A DNA stretch of 64,000 nucleotides from Arcanobacterium wilhelmae (lineage in GTDB: Bacteria; Actinomycetota; Actinomycetes; Actinomycetales; Actinomycetaceae): assembly GCF_029632765.1 (NCBI RefSeq), contig NZ_CP121247.1, positions 1,116,001 through 1,180,000 on the forward strand, written 5' to 3'. Shown in pieces: positions 1 to 8,494 of the stretch. The position numbers and the translations under genes are program-made. Under the pieces are notes generated by a model that worked only from the letters and a program-made list of their open reading frames with translations, had not been told where the DNA came from and made no database searches. Numbering within the stretch: position 1 is the first letter of the stretch; each line of letters opens with the position of its first letter.

Positions 1-1586
1 TCCGGAGCCGTGTACTCGAGTTCGAAACGCTCCGGTAGGTTGAAATCGAGCTGGATCGTGGACATCTGCCAGGTGCGGCCCAGGGCGTCACGCGCCTGAA
101 CCGAGATCTTCGGGCCGTAGAACGCCGCGCCCTCCGGATCTGGAACCAGATCGAGGCCGGACGCATCCGCCACTTCCTGCAGGGTGCGGGTGGCTTCCTC
201 CCAGATCTCGTCGTCGCCAACGAACTTCTTGGGATCCTTGGTGGACAGCTCAAGATAGAAATCGTCCAGACCGTAATCCTTGAGCAGCGAGAGCACGAAA
301 TCGAGGAGCGAGGTGAGCTCGTCCTTCATCTGCTCGCGGGTGCAGTAAATGTGGGCGTCGTCCTGCGTGAAGCCACGTGCACGGGTCAAGCCGTGGATCA
401 CGCCCGACTTCTCGTTGCGGTAGACGGTACCGAACTCGAACAGGCGCAGCGGAAGTTCACGGTAGGAGCGTCCACGGCCGCGGTAGATGAGGTTGTGCAT
501 CGGGCAGTTCATTGGCTTGAGGTAGTAATCCGCGCCCTGCTTGGTGATGTTGCCCTCGGTGTCGCGCTCTTCGTCCATGTGCATCGGAGGATACATACCG
601 TCCGCGTAGAAGGAGAGGTGGCCGGACACCTCGAAGAGGTTCTGCTTGGTGATGTGCGGGGTGTTCACAAAGGAGTAGCCTGCCTCGAGGTGCCGCTTGC
701 GCGAGTAGTTCTCCATCTCCATGCGGATGATTCCACCCTTGGGGTGGAACACTGCCAGTCCGGAGCCGATCTCGTCCGGGAACGAGAACAGATCGAGCTC
801 GGCGCCGAGCTTGCGGTGATCGCGGCGCTCCGCTTCCTTGATGCGCTCTTGGTAGGCAACCAGTTCGTCCTTCGTGGGCCATGCGGTGCCGTAAATGCGC
901 TGGAGTGAATCGTTATTCTGATCCCCGCGCCAGTAGGCGGCCGAGGAACGCGTAAGCGCAAAACCGTTGCCGATGAGCTTGGTGGACGGCAGGTGCGGGC
1001 CGCGGCACAGATCGCTCCACACGGTTTCGCCCTTGCGGTTCACGTTGTCGTACATGGTGAGCTCGCCGCCGCCCACCTCGATCGAGGCGCCATCGGCGTG
1101 AGAATCGTGATCGCCCTTGAGGGAAACGAGTTCGATCTTGTACGGCTGATCCGTCAGCTCACCGAGCGCCTCCTCTTCAGAAACAGCGCGGCGCACGAAG
1201 CGCTGGCCTTCCTTGACGATGCGCTTCATATCCTTTTCGAGGTCCTTGAGCATCTCCGGAGTGACCGACGGGATGTTGCCAAAGTCGTAGTAGAAGCCGT
1301 CCGTGATGAACGGGCCAATGCCCAGGTTCACTTCAGGGAACTTGTTCTGAACAGCCTGCGCGAGCACGTGCGTGGTGGAGTGGCGAAGAATGTTCAGGCC
1401 ATCTTCGGAGGCGATATCCACACCTTCGATTGTTGCGCCGTCCAGCCCCTCGAGCGACGTGTACAGATCCTTGAGCGTCCCATTCACGCGGATCGCCACA
1501 ATATTCTTCTGCCCCTCGAAGAGGTCTGCACCGGTCATTCCCTGCGAAATCTCGTGAGACTGCCCGTCCAACATGATGTGTGCCAA
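1..1586 (-). CDS. thrS: threonyl-tRNA synthetase, N-terminal ~528 residues (3' end outside window)
   Basis: Charges tRNA-Thr with threonine in the cytoplasm (class II aminoacyl-tRNA synthetase). The reading frame opens with a TGS-like domain ([10 protein letters not shown]...) and continues through the editing/SAD region. In the catalytic core [13 protein letters not shown] and [17 protein letters not shown] (class II motif 2) are visible, with zinc-ligand region MNCPMHN just before. The start chosen is TTG at 1584-1586, because AGGAGGA lies five bases upstream; the next ATG is four codons further in. The C-terminal anticodon-binding domain is cut off by the window edge. It is divergent from the serine deaminase gene, with the shared 230-bp region carrying an inverted motif pair. 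Identification is secure. Confidence 0.96.
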   Translation of the reverse strand, partial: MAHIMLDGQSHEISQGMTGADLFEGQKNIVAIRVNGTLKDLYTSLEGLDGATIEGVDIASEDGLNILRHSTTHVLAQAVQNKFPEVNLGIGPFITDGFYYDFGNIPSVTPEMLKDLEKDMKRIVKEGQRFVRRAVSEEEALGELTDQPYKIELVSLKGDHDSHADGASIEVGGGELTMYDNVNRKGETVWSDLCRGPHLPSTKLIGNGFALTRSSAAYWRGDQNNDSLQRIYGTAWPTKDELVAYQERIKEAERRDHRKLGAELDLFSFPDEIGSGLAVFHPKGGIIRMEMENYSRKRHLEAGYSFVNTPHITKQNLFEVSGHLSFYADGMYPPMHMDEERDTEGNITKQGADYYLKPMNCPMHNLIYRGRGRSYRELPLRLFEFGTVYRNEKSGVIHGLTRARGFTQDDAHIYCTREQMKDELTSLLDFVLSLLKDYGLDDFYLELSTKDPKKFVGDDEIWEEATRTLQEVADASGLDLVPDPEGAAFYGPKISVQARDALGRTWQMSTIQLDFNLPERFELEYTAP

Positions 1587-1722
1587 TGGATTCCTCCTGG
1601 TAAAGCCCCACGCCATACCGGGGCGCCGGGCATTTTTGTGATAGCGAAACTATCCTACCTGCTGAGCTGCGACATCGGCGCTTCACCTCCCGCGCGCTTG
1701 CTCACCTTTTCGCGAAACCCGC

Positions 1723-1759
1723 GCACCGACGTCGCGAACGTGGCTCCCGACGTCGGTGC
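1723..1759. repeat. inverted pair of the 12-mer GCACCGACGTCG between thrS and sdaA
   Basis: GCACCGACGTCG at 1723-1734 is followed after 13 bases by its exact reverse complement at 1748-1759, so a 12-bp stem with a 13-base loop is possible. It lies between two divergent genes, where a terminator is not expected. The same 12-mer recurs dispersed across the window (see findings). Function unknown. Confidence 0.85.
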
Positions 1760-1780
1760 CACCCGAGCCTGCGTCCCACC

Positions 1781-1809
1781 TGCACACGCTCGCGAAAACG
1801 CGTTACTCT
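1781..1809 (+). promoter_or_regulatory. putative leaderless promoter of sdaA
   Basis: TGCACA (1781-1786), 17-base spacer, TACTCT (1804-1809), then six bases to the ATG at 1816. There is no Shine-Dalgarno sequence, so the transcript probably begins at or next to the start codon. Prediction from pattern only. Confidence 0.5.
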
Positions 1810-1815
1810 TTCCTC

Positions 1816-3198
1816 ATGGCTTTGAGCGTTTTCGATCTGTTTTCTATTGGCATTGGCCCGTCGTCTTCGCACACGGTTGGCCCGATGCGCGCGGCCGCGA
1901 TGTTCCTGGAGTCGCTGGGCGATCTGACGCAGGTGGAGCGCGTGGAGTGCCGCCTGTACGGCTCGCTCGGCGCAACGGGAGTTGGCCACGCTACCGATAA
2001 GGCAGTGATGATCGGCTTGATGGGCGAACAGCCGGAAACTGTGGATCCCAAGCGCGTCACTCCCCTCGTGCACAAGGTTGAGGAGGAACTCGCCCTGAAC
2101 CTGGGCGGGGTGAAGGTGATCGATTTCCCGCCCCAGCGCGACATTATCTTCCTGGGACGCGAGGAGCTGCCCGGGCATCCGAACGGCATGACGCTCGAGG
2201 CATGGAACGCGGCCGGAGCGCGACTTGCGTTCACGACCTACTATTCGGTGGGTGGCGGTTTCGTCGTGGAGGGCGACGTGACGCCGGACGAGCCCGTGAT
2301 TGCCGACGAGCACCCCGTCCCCTACCCGTTTAGTACCGCGGCTGAGTTGCTGGAGATTTGCGACCGCGAGAACCTCACGATCGCGCAGGTCGTGATGGCG
2401 AACGAGCTCACCTGCCGGACGGAGACGGAGGTTCGCGAGGGCCTGATGGAGATTTGGCAGGTGATGAAGGATTGCGTGACCAACGGCGTCACCTCCGATG
2501 AGGGGATTTTGCCGGGGGTTTTGCGCGTACCGCGGCGTGCGCCAGCGCTCGCGGCGAGCCTGAAGGAGCGCGACGACGCCGGTGATCCGCTTCGCGGGCT
2601 CGATTGGGTAACTCTGTTCGCGCTTGCCGTCAACGAGGAGAATGCGGCCGGTGGGCGCATCGTCACCGCGCCGACCAATGGCGCCGCCGGGATTATTCCG
2701 GCCGTCCTGCACTATTACATGAGTTTCTGTGAGGGCAGTGACGAGGGCGTGATCGAGTTCCTACTGACGGCTGCGGCTGTGGGCATGATCGTGAAGAATA
2801 ATGCTTCGCTTTCCGGCGCCGAGGTGGGGTGTCAAGGTGAGGTCGGTTCGGCCTCATCGATGGCTGCGGGAGGAGTGACAGCGGTGCTCGGTGGCACGCC
2901 GCACCAGGTGGAGAACGCTGCCGAGATCGCGATGGAGCACAACCTCGGGCTCACCTGCGATCCGATTGCGGGCCTGGTACAAATTCCGTGCATTGAGCGC
3001 AACGCGGTGGCGTCCGTGAAGGCGCTGACGGCAGCTCGTACCGCGCTGCGCGGCAACGGCGAGCACATGGTGTCGCTCGATGAGGTGGTGCGAACGATGA
3101 AGGAAACCGGGCGCGACATGCAGGTGAAGTATAAGGAGACCGCCCTCGGCGGGCTTGCAGTTCACGCGGGAATCCCGGTCTCGATTGTGGAGTGCTGA
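1816..3198 (+). CDS. sdaA: L-serine ammonia-lyase (serine deaminase), iron-sulfur type
   Basis: Deaminates L-serine to pyruvate and ammonia in the cytosol. The 460-residue protein has the single-chain bacterial layout: an N-terminal beta domain starting FDLFSIGIGPSSSHTVGPMRA and a C-terminal catalytic alpha domain. The cysteines expected to hold the 4Fe-4S cluster are at about residues 339 (EVGCQGEVG), 381 (TCDPIAG) and 392 (PCIER), all present. The ATG at 1816 is preferred to upstream in-frame starts because the family begins MxLSVFDLFSIGIGPSSSH and a -10-like box sits six bases upstream. A strong hairpin terminator follows the stop. Monocistronic by position. Confidence 0.95.
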   Translation: MALSVFDLFSIGIGPSSSHTVGPMRAAAMFLESLGDLTQVERVECRLYGSLGATGVGHATDKAVMIGLMGEQPETVDPKRVTPLVHKVEEELALNLGGVKVIDFPPQRDIIFLGREELPGHPNGMTLEAWNAAGARLAFTTYYSVGGGFVVEGDVTPDEPVIADEHPVPYPFSTAAELLEICDRENLTIAQVVMANELTCRTETEVREGLMEIWQVMKDCVTNGVTSDEGILPGVLRVPRRAPALAASLKERDDAGDPLRGLDWVTLFALAVNEENAAGGRIVTAPTNGAAGIIPAVLHYYMSFCEGSDEGVIEFLLTAAAVGMIVKNNASLSGAEVGCQGEVGSASSMAAGGVTAVLGGTPHQVENAAEIAMEHNLGLTCDPIAGLVQIPCIERNAVASVKALTAARTALRGNGEHMVSLDEVVRTMKETGRDMQVKYKETALGGLAVHAGIPVSIVEC

Positions 3199-3212
3199 AC
3201 TGACCGATTTTT

Positions 3213-3248
3213 ATTGGGGTGCTGGTTGAGGCGAACCAGCACCCCAAT
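3213..3248 (+). terminator. rho-independent-type terminator of sdaA
   Basis: ATTGGGGTGCTGGTT (3213-3227), six-base loop GAGGCG, then the perfect complement AACCAGCACCCCAAT (3234-3248). The T-run is short, as is common in actinobacteria. Confidence 0.85.
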
Positions 3249-3348
3249 TGTTCACCCATGATCCGCGCCACGTCATCCGAAGTCCGTATACCACGCGCAT
3301 CCCATTTCCGTGCCATAGATGCACGCCAGCCGCGCAAGTCTTCACCCC

Positions 3349-3378
3349 TTGCGCTTCATCTCGCTAAAGTGCTAAAGT
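3349..3378 (+). promoter_or_regulatory. putative promoter with tandem GCTAAAGT upstream of the TrpR-like gene
   Basis: TTGCGC (3349-3354), 18-base spacer, TAAAGT (3373-3378). The octamer GCTAAAGT is duplicated head to tail at 3363-3370 and 3371-3378, overlapping the -10 box, so it could be an operator for the TrpR-like protein encoded just downstream. The regulatory role is inference. Confidence 0.45.
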
Positions 3379-3441
3379 GGCACGCGTTGAGCAAACCGAG
3401 CTCCGACGTCGGCGGGAAACCGCACTTACGAAAGGCAACCT

Positions 3442-3735
3442 ATGGAACGCAAAATCGGCCAGCTTTCGCAGGCAATCGCGGATCTCGAATCTGCCGACGC
3501 TGTGCGCGCGTTCCTTGAGGACCTGTGCACGATCCGCGAAATCCAAGACATGGCCCAGCGCCTCGAAGCGGCCCGCATGCTTGAGGACGGAGCGTCCTAC
3601 CAGGAGGTCAGCGACGAGCTCGCGATCTCTTCGGCAACCATCGCCCGCGTGAATAAGGCTCTCCACTACGGCGCCGGCGGCTACAAGGCTGTGCTCGCCC
3701 GCCTCGGCTCGCAAAAGTCTCGACACGAGGGCTGA
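3442..3735 (+). CDS. YerC/YecD-type TrpR-related DNA-binding protein
   Basis: A 97-residue protein with the compact all-helical TrpR-like fold of the YerC/YecD family. A helix-turn-helix is visible around residues 45-70 (MLEDGASYQEVSDELAIS followed by SATIARVNKAL). The start at 3442 has AAAGG six bases upstream. It sits between sdaA and an amino-acid ABC importer in the same direction, so a role in amino-acid-responsive control of its neighbours is plausible but not shown. A copy of the CCGACGTCGG core lies just upstream (about 3403). Family members are usually of unknown ligand. A hairpin follows the stop and may separate it from the transporter. Confidence 0.88.
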   Translation: MERKIGQLSQAIADLESADAVRAFLEDLCTIREIQDMAQRLEAARMLEDGASYQEVSDELAISSATIARVNKALHYGAGGYKAVLARLGSQKSRHEG

Positions 3736-3750
3736 AACCTGCATACTGCA

Positions 3751-3773
3751 CGGGCTGGCACTGTCCCAGCCCG
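3751..3773 (+). terminator. hairpin downstream of the TrpR-like gene
   Basis: CGGGCTGG (3751-3758) pairs with CCAGCCCG (3766-3773) across a seven-base loop. No T-run follows. It could be a weak terminator or part of the leader of the transporter operon. Confidence 0.5.
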
Positions 3774-3828
3774 ACGCCGGTGTACCCGATTCACCTCCCT
3801 TCCCCACTTTTTCTCGTTAGGACTTTTC

Positions 3829-4632
3829 ATGAAATTCGCAAAGCTCGCTGTCCTCGCAGCCGCTGCACTCCTCGCCCTCGGCGCCTGCAGCCAGAGCGCC
3901 ACGACCAATTCCTCTCCCGAACCTGGCATGGAGTTCGCCGTCGGCTTCGATCAAAGCTATCCACCCTACGGCTTCATCGGCCCGGACGGCAACTACACCG
4001 GATTCGATCTCGATCTCGCAGCAGAGGTTGCCAAGCGCAACGGCTGGACGTACAAAGCCGAACCTATCAACTGGGATACGAAAGACGCCGAACTCGAGAC
4101 CGGCGCGATCACCGCAATCTGGAACGGCTTCACCATGGAGGGCCGCGAAGGCCAATACACCTTCTCAGATCCCTACATGCTCAACGGCCAGGTGGTCGTG
4201 GTCAAGGCAGGATCCGGGATCAAGGATGTCGCTGGCTTGAAAGGAAGGAACGTGGTCACCCAGGTCGATTCGGCCGCGCTCGATGTCCTCACTGGCGCCC
4301 AGAAGAAAATCGCAGATACCTTCGGTTCCCTCCAAGAACGCGACAACTACAACACCGCGTTCATGGAGCTCGAATCCGGCGCTGTAGACGCCGTCGCCTG
4401 CGATCTTTCCATCGCCCAGTTCCAGATGGCCGCGAACCCGGGAGCCTACTTCCAGCTCCCTGATCCACTCTCATCCGAGCACTACGTGGTGGCGTTCAAG
4501 AAGGGGCGCACGGAGCTCGCCGCCGCCGTCACGAAGACTCTGCGCGAAATGGCAGCCGACGGCACCGTGGAAAAAATCGCGAAGAAGTACGAAAAAGACG
4601 GCCTGTCTGACAAAAACTGGCTCCTGAAGTAA
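3829..4632 (+). CDS. amino-acid ABC transporter substrate-binding lipoprotein
   Basis: Extracytoplasmic receptor of a polar amino-acid importer (SBP family 3), anchored by lipid. The signal peptide ends in lipobox LGAC with the modified Cys at residue 20. The mature domain starts with EFAVGFDQSYPPYGFIGPDG and contains GFDLDLAAEVAKRNGW, both typical of periplasmic binding proteins for glutamine, histidine or cystine. Length 267 residues is normal. AGGA precedes the ATG. Permease and ATPase genes follow in the same direction at 4695 and 5352, giving a complete importer. Substrate cannot be assigned from sequence alone. Confidence 0.93.
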   Translation: MKFAKLAVLAAAALLALGACSQSATTNSSPEPGMEFAVGFDQSYPPYGFIGPDGNYTGFDLDLAAEVAKRNGWTYKAEPINWDTKDAELETGAITAIWNGFTMEGREGQYTFSDPYMLNGQVVVVKAGSGIKDVAGLKGRNVVTQVDSAALDVLTGAQKKIADTFGSLQERDNYNTAFMELESGAVDAVACDLSIAQFQMAANPGAYFQLPDPLSSEHYVVAFKKGRTELAAAVTKTLREMAADGTVEKIAKKYEKDGLSDKNWLLK

Positions 4633-4655
4633 GCCCCGCATCGAGCGCGCGCCGT

Positions 4656-4667
4656 GCACCGGCGTCG
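4656..4667 (+). repeat. intergenic copy of the dispersed 12-mer GCACCGGCGTCG
   Basis: Exact copy of the motif described in the findings, placed in the 62-base gap between the binding-protein and permease genes. Confidence 0.8.
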
Positions 4668-4694
4668 TCGTTCTCAACGAAACGAGAATCCCCC

Positions 4695-5348
4695 ATGACT
4701 ATCTCAGTAATGCTCACCGGCCTGTTGCAGGGCCTGGGCCTGTCGATCGCGATCTTCGTGCTCACGCTGATCGGTGCGCTCCCCCTCGGAATCCCGATCG
4801 CGTTCGCACGCATGAGCACGATCGCGCCGCTTCGGTGGCTCGCCCGCGCCTATATTTCGATTATGCGCGGAACGCCGCTCATGCTGCAGATGCTCGCGAT
4901 CTATTTCGCGCCGTACTACGTGTTCGGGATCGAGCTGAACTCGAACTCGAAGTTCATCGCGGCCGTGGTGGCGTTCATCCTCAACTATGCGGGCTATTTC
5001 GCGGAAATCTACCGTTCCGGTTTGGGATCGATTCCGCGCGGGCAGTGGGAGGCTGCCGACGTGCTCGGCTATACGCGCGCCGGTGCGTTCCGGCGGATCA
5101 TTTTCCCGCAGGTGATTCAGCGCATTCTGCCCGCCACGGGTAACGAGGTGATCACGCTGGTGAAAGATACGTCGTTGGCGTTCTCGCTGGGCATCTTGGA
5201 GATGTTCTCGATTGCGAAGGCGCAGGCCGCGGCGAGCGCGTCGATGCTGCCGTTTATCCTGGCGGGCGTGATTTATTGGGTGGTCAACTTCGGCGTGGAG
5301 ATTGCGCTGGGGCGGATCGAGAAGCGTTACAACTACGAGATGGTGTGA
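4695..5348 (+). CDS. amino-acid ABC transporter permease
   Basis: Inner-membrane channel subunit of the importer (HisM/GlnP type, 217 residues). It has about five hydrophobic segments, the first at residues 8-30. The conserved EAA loop reads EAADVLGYTRAGAFRRIIFPQ near residues 117-137, the contact site for the ATPase. The motif RGTPLMLQMLAIYF is typical of polar amino-acid permeases. It follows the binding-protein gene and is three bases from the ATPase gene, so all three are probably co-transcribed. No strong ribosome-binding site is seen; translation may depend on the upstream gene. Confidence 0.94.
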   Translation: MTISVMLTGLLQGLGLSIAIFVLTLIGALPLGIPIAFARMSTIAPLRWLARAYISIMRGTPLMLQMLAIYFAPYYVFGIELNSNSKFIAAVVAFILNYAGYFAEIYRSGLGSIPRGQWEAADVLGYTRAGAFRRIIFPQVIQRILPATGNEVITLVKDTSLAFSLGILEMFSIAKAQAAASASMLPFILAGVIYWVVNFGVEIALGRIEKRYNYEMV

Positions 5349-5351
5349 AAA

Positions 5352-6104
5352 ATGAGCGTTGTTTCTGTACGCGATGCGCGTAAGCGGTTCGGTTCGCAGC
5401 CGGTACTCAAGGGCGTGAGCCTGGAGGTGGCCGAGGGCGAAGTGGTGGCGATTATTGGACCGTCGGGTGGCGGAAAATCCACGTTGCTGCGTTGCCTCAC
5501 CCTGCTCGAGCGGCTCGATTCGGGCGAGCTAACGTATGGCGAACTCGAGGTGGCCTCCGACGACGCCGGTGGCGCGCGTTACGCCGACCGCTCGGTTCTC
5601 GCCCAAGCGAAGGCGCGTTTCGGGCTGGTGTTTCAAAACTACAATCTCTTCCCGCACATGAGCGTGCTGCAGAACGTGATGGACGCGCCGATCCACGTGG
5701 CCGGGCGCGAGAGGCGCGAGGTTGAGGTGCAGGCGCGTGCCTTGCTGGCCCGGATGGGTTTAGAGGGTGCGGCTGAGAAGATGCCGAGTCAGATCTCGGG
5801 AGGGCAGGCGCAGCGCGCGTCGATTGCGAGGGCGCTGGCGATGCAGCCGGACGTTCTCTATTTTGACGAACCGACGTCGGCGCTCGATCCGGAGCTGACG
5901 GCAGGCGTGCTCGGCGTGATACGCGAATTGGCCAAGGAACGAATGACGATGGTGATCGTGACCCACGAGATGGCATTCGCACGAGAGGTGGCCGACCGCG
6001 TGGTGTTCCTCGACGGCGGAGTGATCGTGGAGGAAGGCACGCCGCAGCAGGTGTTTGATGCCCCGCGCGAGGCCCGCACAAAGGCGTTCGTGGCAGGGGC
6101 ATAG
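5352..6104 (+). CDS. amino-acid ABC transporter ATP-binding protein
   Basis: Cytoplasmic ATPase that powers the importer (GlnQ/HisP family, 250 residues). Walker A is GPSGGGKS at about residues 37-44, the Q-loop is [13 protein letters not shown], the signature is [14 protein letters not shown], Walker B is [13 protein letters not shown] and the switch histidine is in VTHEM. The ATG is three bases after the permease stop codon. The DNA encoding the EPTSALD segment contains ACCGACGTCGGCGC, a near copy of the dispersed motif. Nothing is missing, so it should be active. Confidence 0.95.
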   Translation: MSVVSVRDARKRFGSQPVLKGVSLEVAEGEVVAIIGPSGGGKSTLLRCLTLLERLDSGELTYGELEVASDDAGGARYADRSVLAQAKARFGLVFQNYNLFPHMSVLQNVMDAPIHVAGRERREVEVQARALLARMGLEGAAEKMPSQISGGQAQRASIARALAMQPDVLYFDEPTSALDPELTAGVLGVIRELAKERMTMVIVTHEMAFAREVADRVVFLDGGVIVEEGTPQQVFDAPREARTKAFVAGA

Positions 6105-6114
6105 CGCGCCGCGG

Positions 6115-6120
6115 TAGCAT
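6115..6120 (+). promoter_or_regulatory. putative -10 box (leaderless) of the 652-residue membrane protein
   Basis: TAGCAT ends six bases before the GTG at 6127; no Shine-Dalgarno sequence and no clear -35. Confidence 0.4.
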
Positions 6121-6126
6121 CGTGGG

Positions 6127-8085
6127 GTGACTACTCACCACACTCACCGTTCTCGTTTGCCTGAAAATACCGAGGCTCAGCGTCGCGATTGCTGGCGCCG
6201 TCTCGTTGTGATTGGCGCGATCCTGATCGCCCTGGCGACGGGATGGGGCGCCTCGCTCCTGGCCCAGCAGTTCGCGCCGGAGCCGGCTCCCCTACCATCG
6301 GCGTCGTCGTACTCGCATGAGGAGTACGCGAAACTGGAGTGGAAGTACGAGAGCGCCCAGCTGTGGATTGCGCGGCAGGCTCACGCGACGGGGATCCTCG
6401 CGGGAGGCATCGCGCTGGTGCTCGCGTATGTTGGCCTCGACGCGGCACGCCAGAACGCGATCCAGCGACGCCGGTTCCTGGGCCTCGCGGCGCGCTCCCG
6501 GCGCGAACGCCGCGCGGCTCTCGCCCGCGCACGCAGGCAGTTTACGCAGGCGAGCTCACAGATAGAGGAGCTGAGTTTCCTCCCGATCTTGCCGAATGCG
6601 ACGAGCTCGGTGGAGGTTCGCGAGCGGGCACTTGCTCGTTGGAACGCCCGTTACGTCGAGTTTGCGCGCGCGATGTTCGCGGCGAACGAGTTTTCGGATC
6701 GAGAGCTGATCTCCGATCGTGAGCTCGCGTTGCTGACGAGGATCGTTTCGCTCGCGGATCTCGTCGAACGCACCACCGCGGATCTGCTGGGCGGCAATGA
6801 GGTGGCGCCGGAGCTGACGACGCCGCCCGAGCCCGTTTCCTCATCAGCAGCGACTGTGCCGGGCGCTCCTGAGCACGTACCACCAACGCCTACAGCCGAG
6901 CAGACGACCGATGCACCGCACCCGGCCACGCCGATGCTTGCGCCACCAGCCGACGGCGCCGGCGCACCGCCGTCGCTCCTCATGCTCCCCTCCGCAAAGT
7001 TCTCGCTCAATCCGCGGGTTGTGGCGTGGGCGTTTCCGCTCGCGGTCGCGTTCGCGGCAGTTGGGGTTTTCGTTGCGCCGGGCGTGTTCACTCCGCGCCT
7101 GTTCCCTCACTTCCCCACGTTCGTTCCGACCGATCCGAATGCTAGATTCCACGCCACTTATCCCGCAGCCGTGATGGTGAGTTCCCTATGGTTCTACTTC
7201 CCCGCGCTGGCCACGTTGGGCGTGGTGAGAGCGGTGGTTGGTGCTGTTCGCCGCAGGCGCGCGGAGCGGGCGGAGATCGCGACGACGCTGACCGCGTTGG
7301 CTCTGCAATACGATTCGCTTCAGCTCGAGGGCCTGCGTCTCGCCGTCGACGCCGGCACGTACAGTGCGCAAGCAGAGCGCCGGTTTTCGATGTGGCCGAC
7401 GTCGTACGTGCGCGGCGTGCGTATCGCGAACGATCCGGATTCAAGCCATCGCAGGAAGCTCGCCGCGGTTCGAATGCTTCGTGCACAGGCGGAGAGCCTG
7501 TGGCGGATCGGGCCGATTCTCGACGGCGAGCTCGAGGCATCGCGTCTGCTCGACGACGAGGTCACCACGATGTATGCCCTGCTCTCGGCGGTGAAGTCTG
7601 CGCAGGTTTCAGAGCTGCTTGAGTTCGCGAACCGTCGTACTCACGTGAGCCTGGATCCGGCGTCGGCGCTGACCGAACTGGATGCGATTGCGCGCGAGGA
7701 GGGCGTGGCCCGCCTGTGGCGTCAGCTTTTCGTGGCCGAAGATACGCTCTACAAAGCCTATATTGATCGGCTGGCCTCGAAGCGTCACGCGTTGAGCGGG
7801 CGCCGCAGGGAGGCGATCTCGGAAGGTTTTGCGCGCGCCTCGCTGATCGGGCGCGATTCGCTCACGCAGCCGCGGCTTGTGCGCGAGGAGCCAGAATTTC
7901 GGTATTCAGTGCGCGAGTTGCGCGGGCCGTTGCTTGCGCGCCTGGCCGCGCGATGGGCCGCCTGGCGCACACGCCACGCCGCCGCCTCCGAGCTGATCAT
8001 TTTTCTCGTGTGGTGCGCAAGCGGTCTGGTCTTTATGATCGCCGGATACGCCACTCTTGCCCTGTTCCTTGAAGCCTTCGGCTGA
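6127..8085 (+). CDS. membrane protein of unknown function, 652 residues
   Basis: I do not recognise a family. Hydrophobic segments lie near residues 26-47, 88-105, 298-320, 348-372 and 625-650. After the second is an Arg/Ala-rich stretch (about 112-140) likely to be a cytoplasmic helical region; residues 228-285 are rich in Pro, Ala and Thr, like a flexible linker. The region between about 375 and 615 is soluble, charged and predicted helical. It starts with GTG just behind the ABC-transporter ATPase on the same strand, but a likely promoter of its own lies in the gap. The gene's composition matches its neighbours. It could be a scaffold or sensor; no catalytic motif is visible. Confidence 0.8.
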   Translation: MTTHHTHRSRLPENTEAQRRDCWRRLVVIGAILIALATGWGASLLAQQFAPEPAPLPSASSYSHEEYAKLEWKYESAQLWIARQAHATGILAGGIALVLAYVGLDAARQNAIQRRRFLGLAARSRRERRAALARARRQFTQASSQIEELSFLPILPNATSSVEVRERALARWNARYVEFARAMFAANEFSDRELISDRELALLTRIVSLADLVERTTADLLGGNEVAPELTTPPEPVSSSAATVPGAPEHVPPTPTAEQTTDAPHPATPMLAPPADGAGAPPSLLMLPSAKFSLNPRVVAWAFPLAVAFAAVGVFVAPGVFTPRLFPHFPTFVPTDPNARFHATYPAAVMVSSLWFYFPALATLGVVRAVVGAVRRRRAERAEIATTLTALALQYDSLQLEGLRLAVDAGTYSAQAERRFSMWPTSYVRGVRIANDPDSSHRRKLAAVRMLRAQAESLWRIGPILDGELEASRLLDDEVTTMYALLSAVKSAQVSELLEFANRRTHVSLDPASALTELDAIAREEGVARLWRQLFVAEDTLYKAYIDRLASKRHALSGRRREAISEGFARASLIGRDSLTQPRLVREEPEFRYSVRELRGPLLARLAARWAAWRTRHAAASELIIFLVWCASGLVFMIAGYATLALFLEAFG

Positions 8086-8410
8086 CGCTACGCCTGCACC
8101 AGCCGCCGTGAGCTCTCGTTACACCAACATGAACGCATTGCCTAAGCTTCGGTCTTCGTTAGCCGACGATACGCTTTCACAAACTGTTTTGCGAACGAAA
8201 TCCGGTACGTCACGGAGCCCCCCCCGGGAGATTAGGCAGACGTGGAGCTGTGGAGGAAAGCCAGTGCATCGTCGATGCAACCGCAATTCTGGGTAGCGCC
8301 CTGATGGCAATCACGTTCAAAGTAACCGAGCCGCTGTTGGATCACCTGACAGATAACAGCTCACACGATTCATGATGCCTTTTGCCAAGAGATACTTAAC
8401 TCAAGCTCTG
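8086..8410. other. 325-bp non-coding stretch at the left edge of the accessory island
   Basis: No gene with credible start, length and codon pattern is seen on either strand. It contains a run of eight C followed by GGG at about 8218-8228 and no strong hairpin. Being next to several gene relics, it is probably decayed sequence. Confidence 0.55.
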
Positions 8411-8487
8411 CGCCGTTCGCTTCGATCACGGCTCGCGAGCTGCGGCTTCGTCGTCGGCGGAAAGCTCGCGCAAAACCAACGTCGGCA
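8411..8487 (-). pseudogene. relic of a GNAT acetyltransferase gene (internal deletion)
   Basis: Bases 8411-8440 are identical to 12395-12424 and bases 8446-8487 closely match 12797-12838, two separated parts of the intact GNAT gene at 12324-12839. The relic keeps the start codon and the first residues (MPTLVLRELSADDEAAA) and then jumps directly to the part coding for GSRAVIEANG, out of frame, ending at TGA. About 370 bases of gene are missing. The intact gene has GCTCGCG at both ends of the missing part, so loss through short-homology recombination fits. Confidence 0.85.
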
Positions 8488-8494
8488 TCTCTGG

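Noticed and set aside
8214-8230. C8-G3 run as a phase-variable tract
   Set aside because: It is not inside or next to a credible reading frame or promoter.
8057-8310. Short open frames in the 8.1-8.4 kb gap
   Set aside because: No start signal, no similarity, and both strands are equally open; probably chance.
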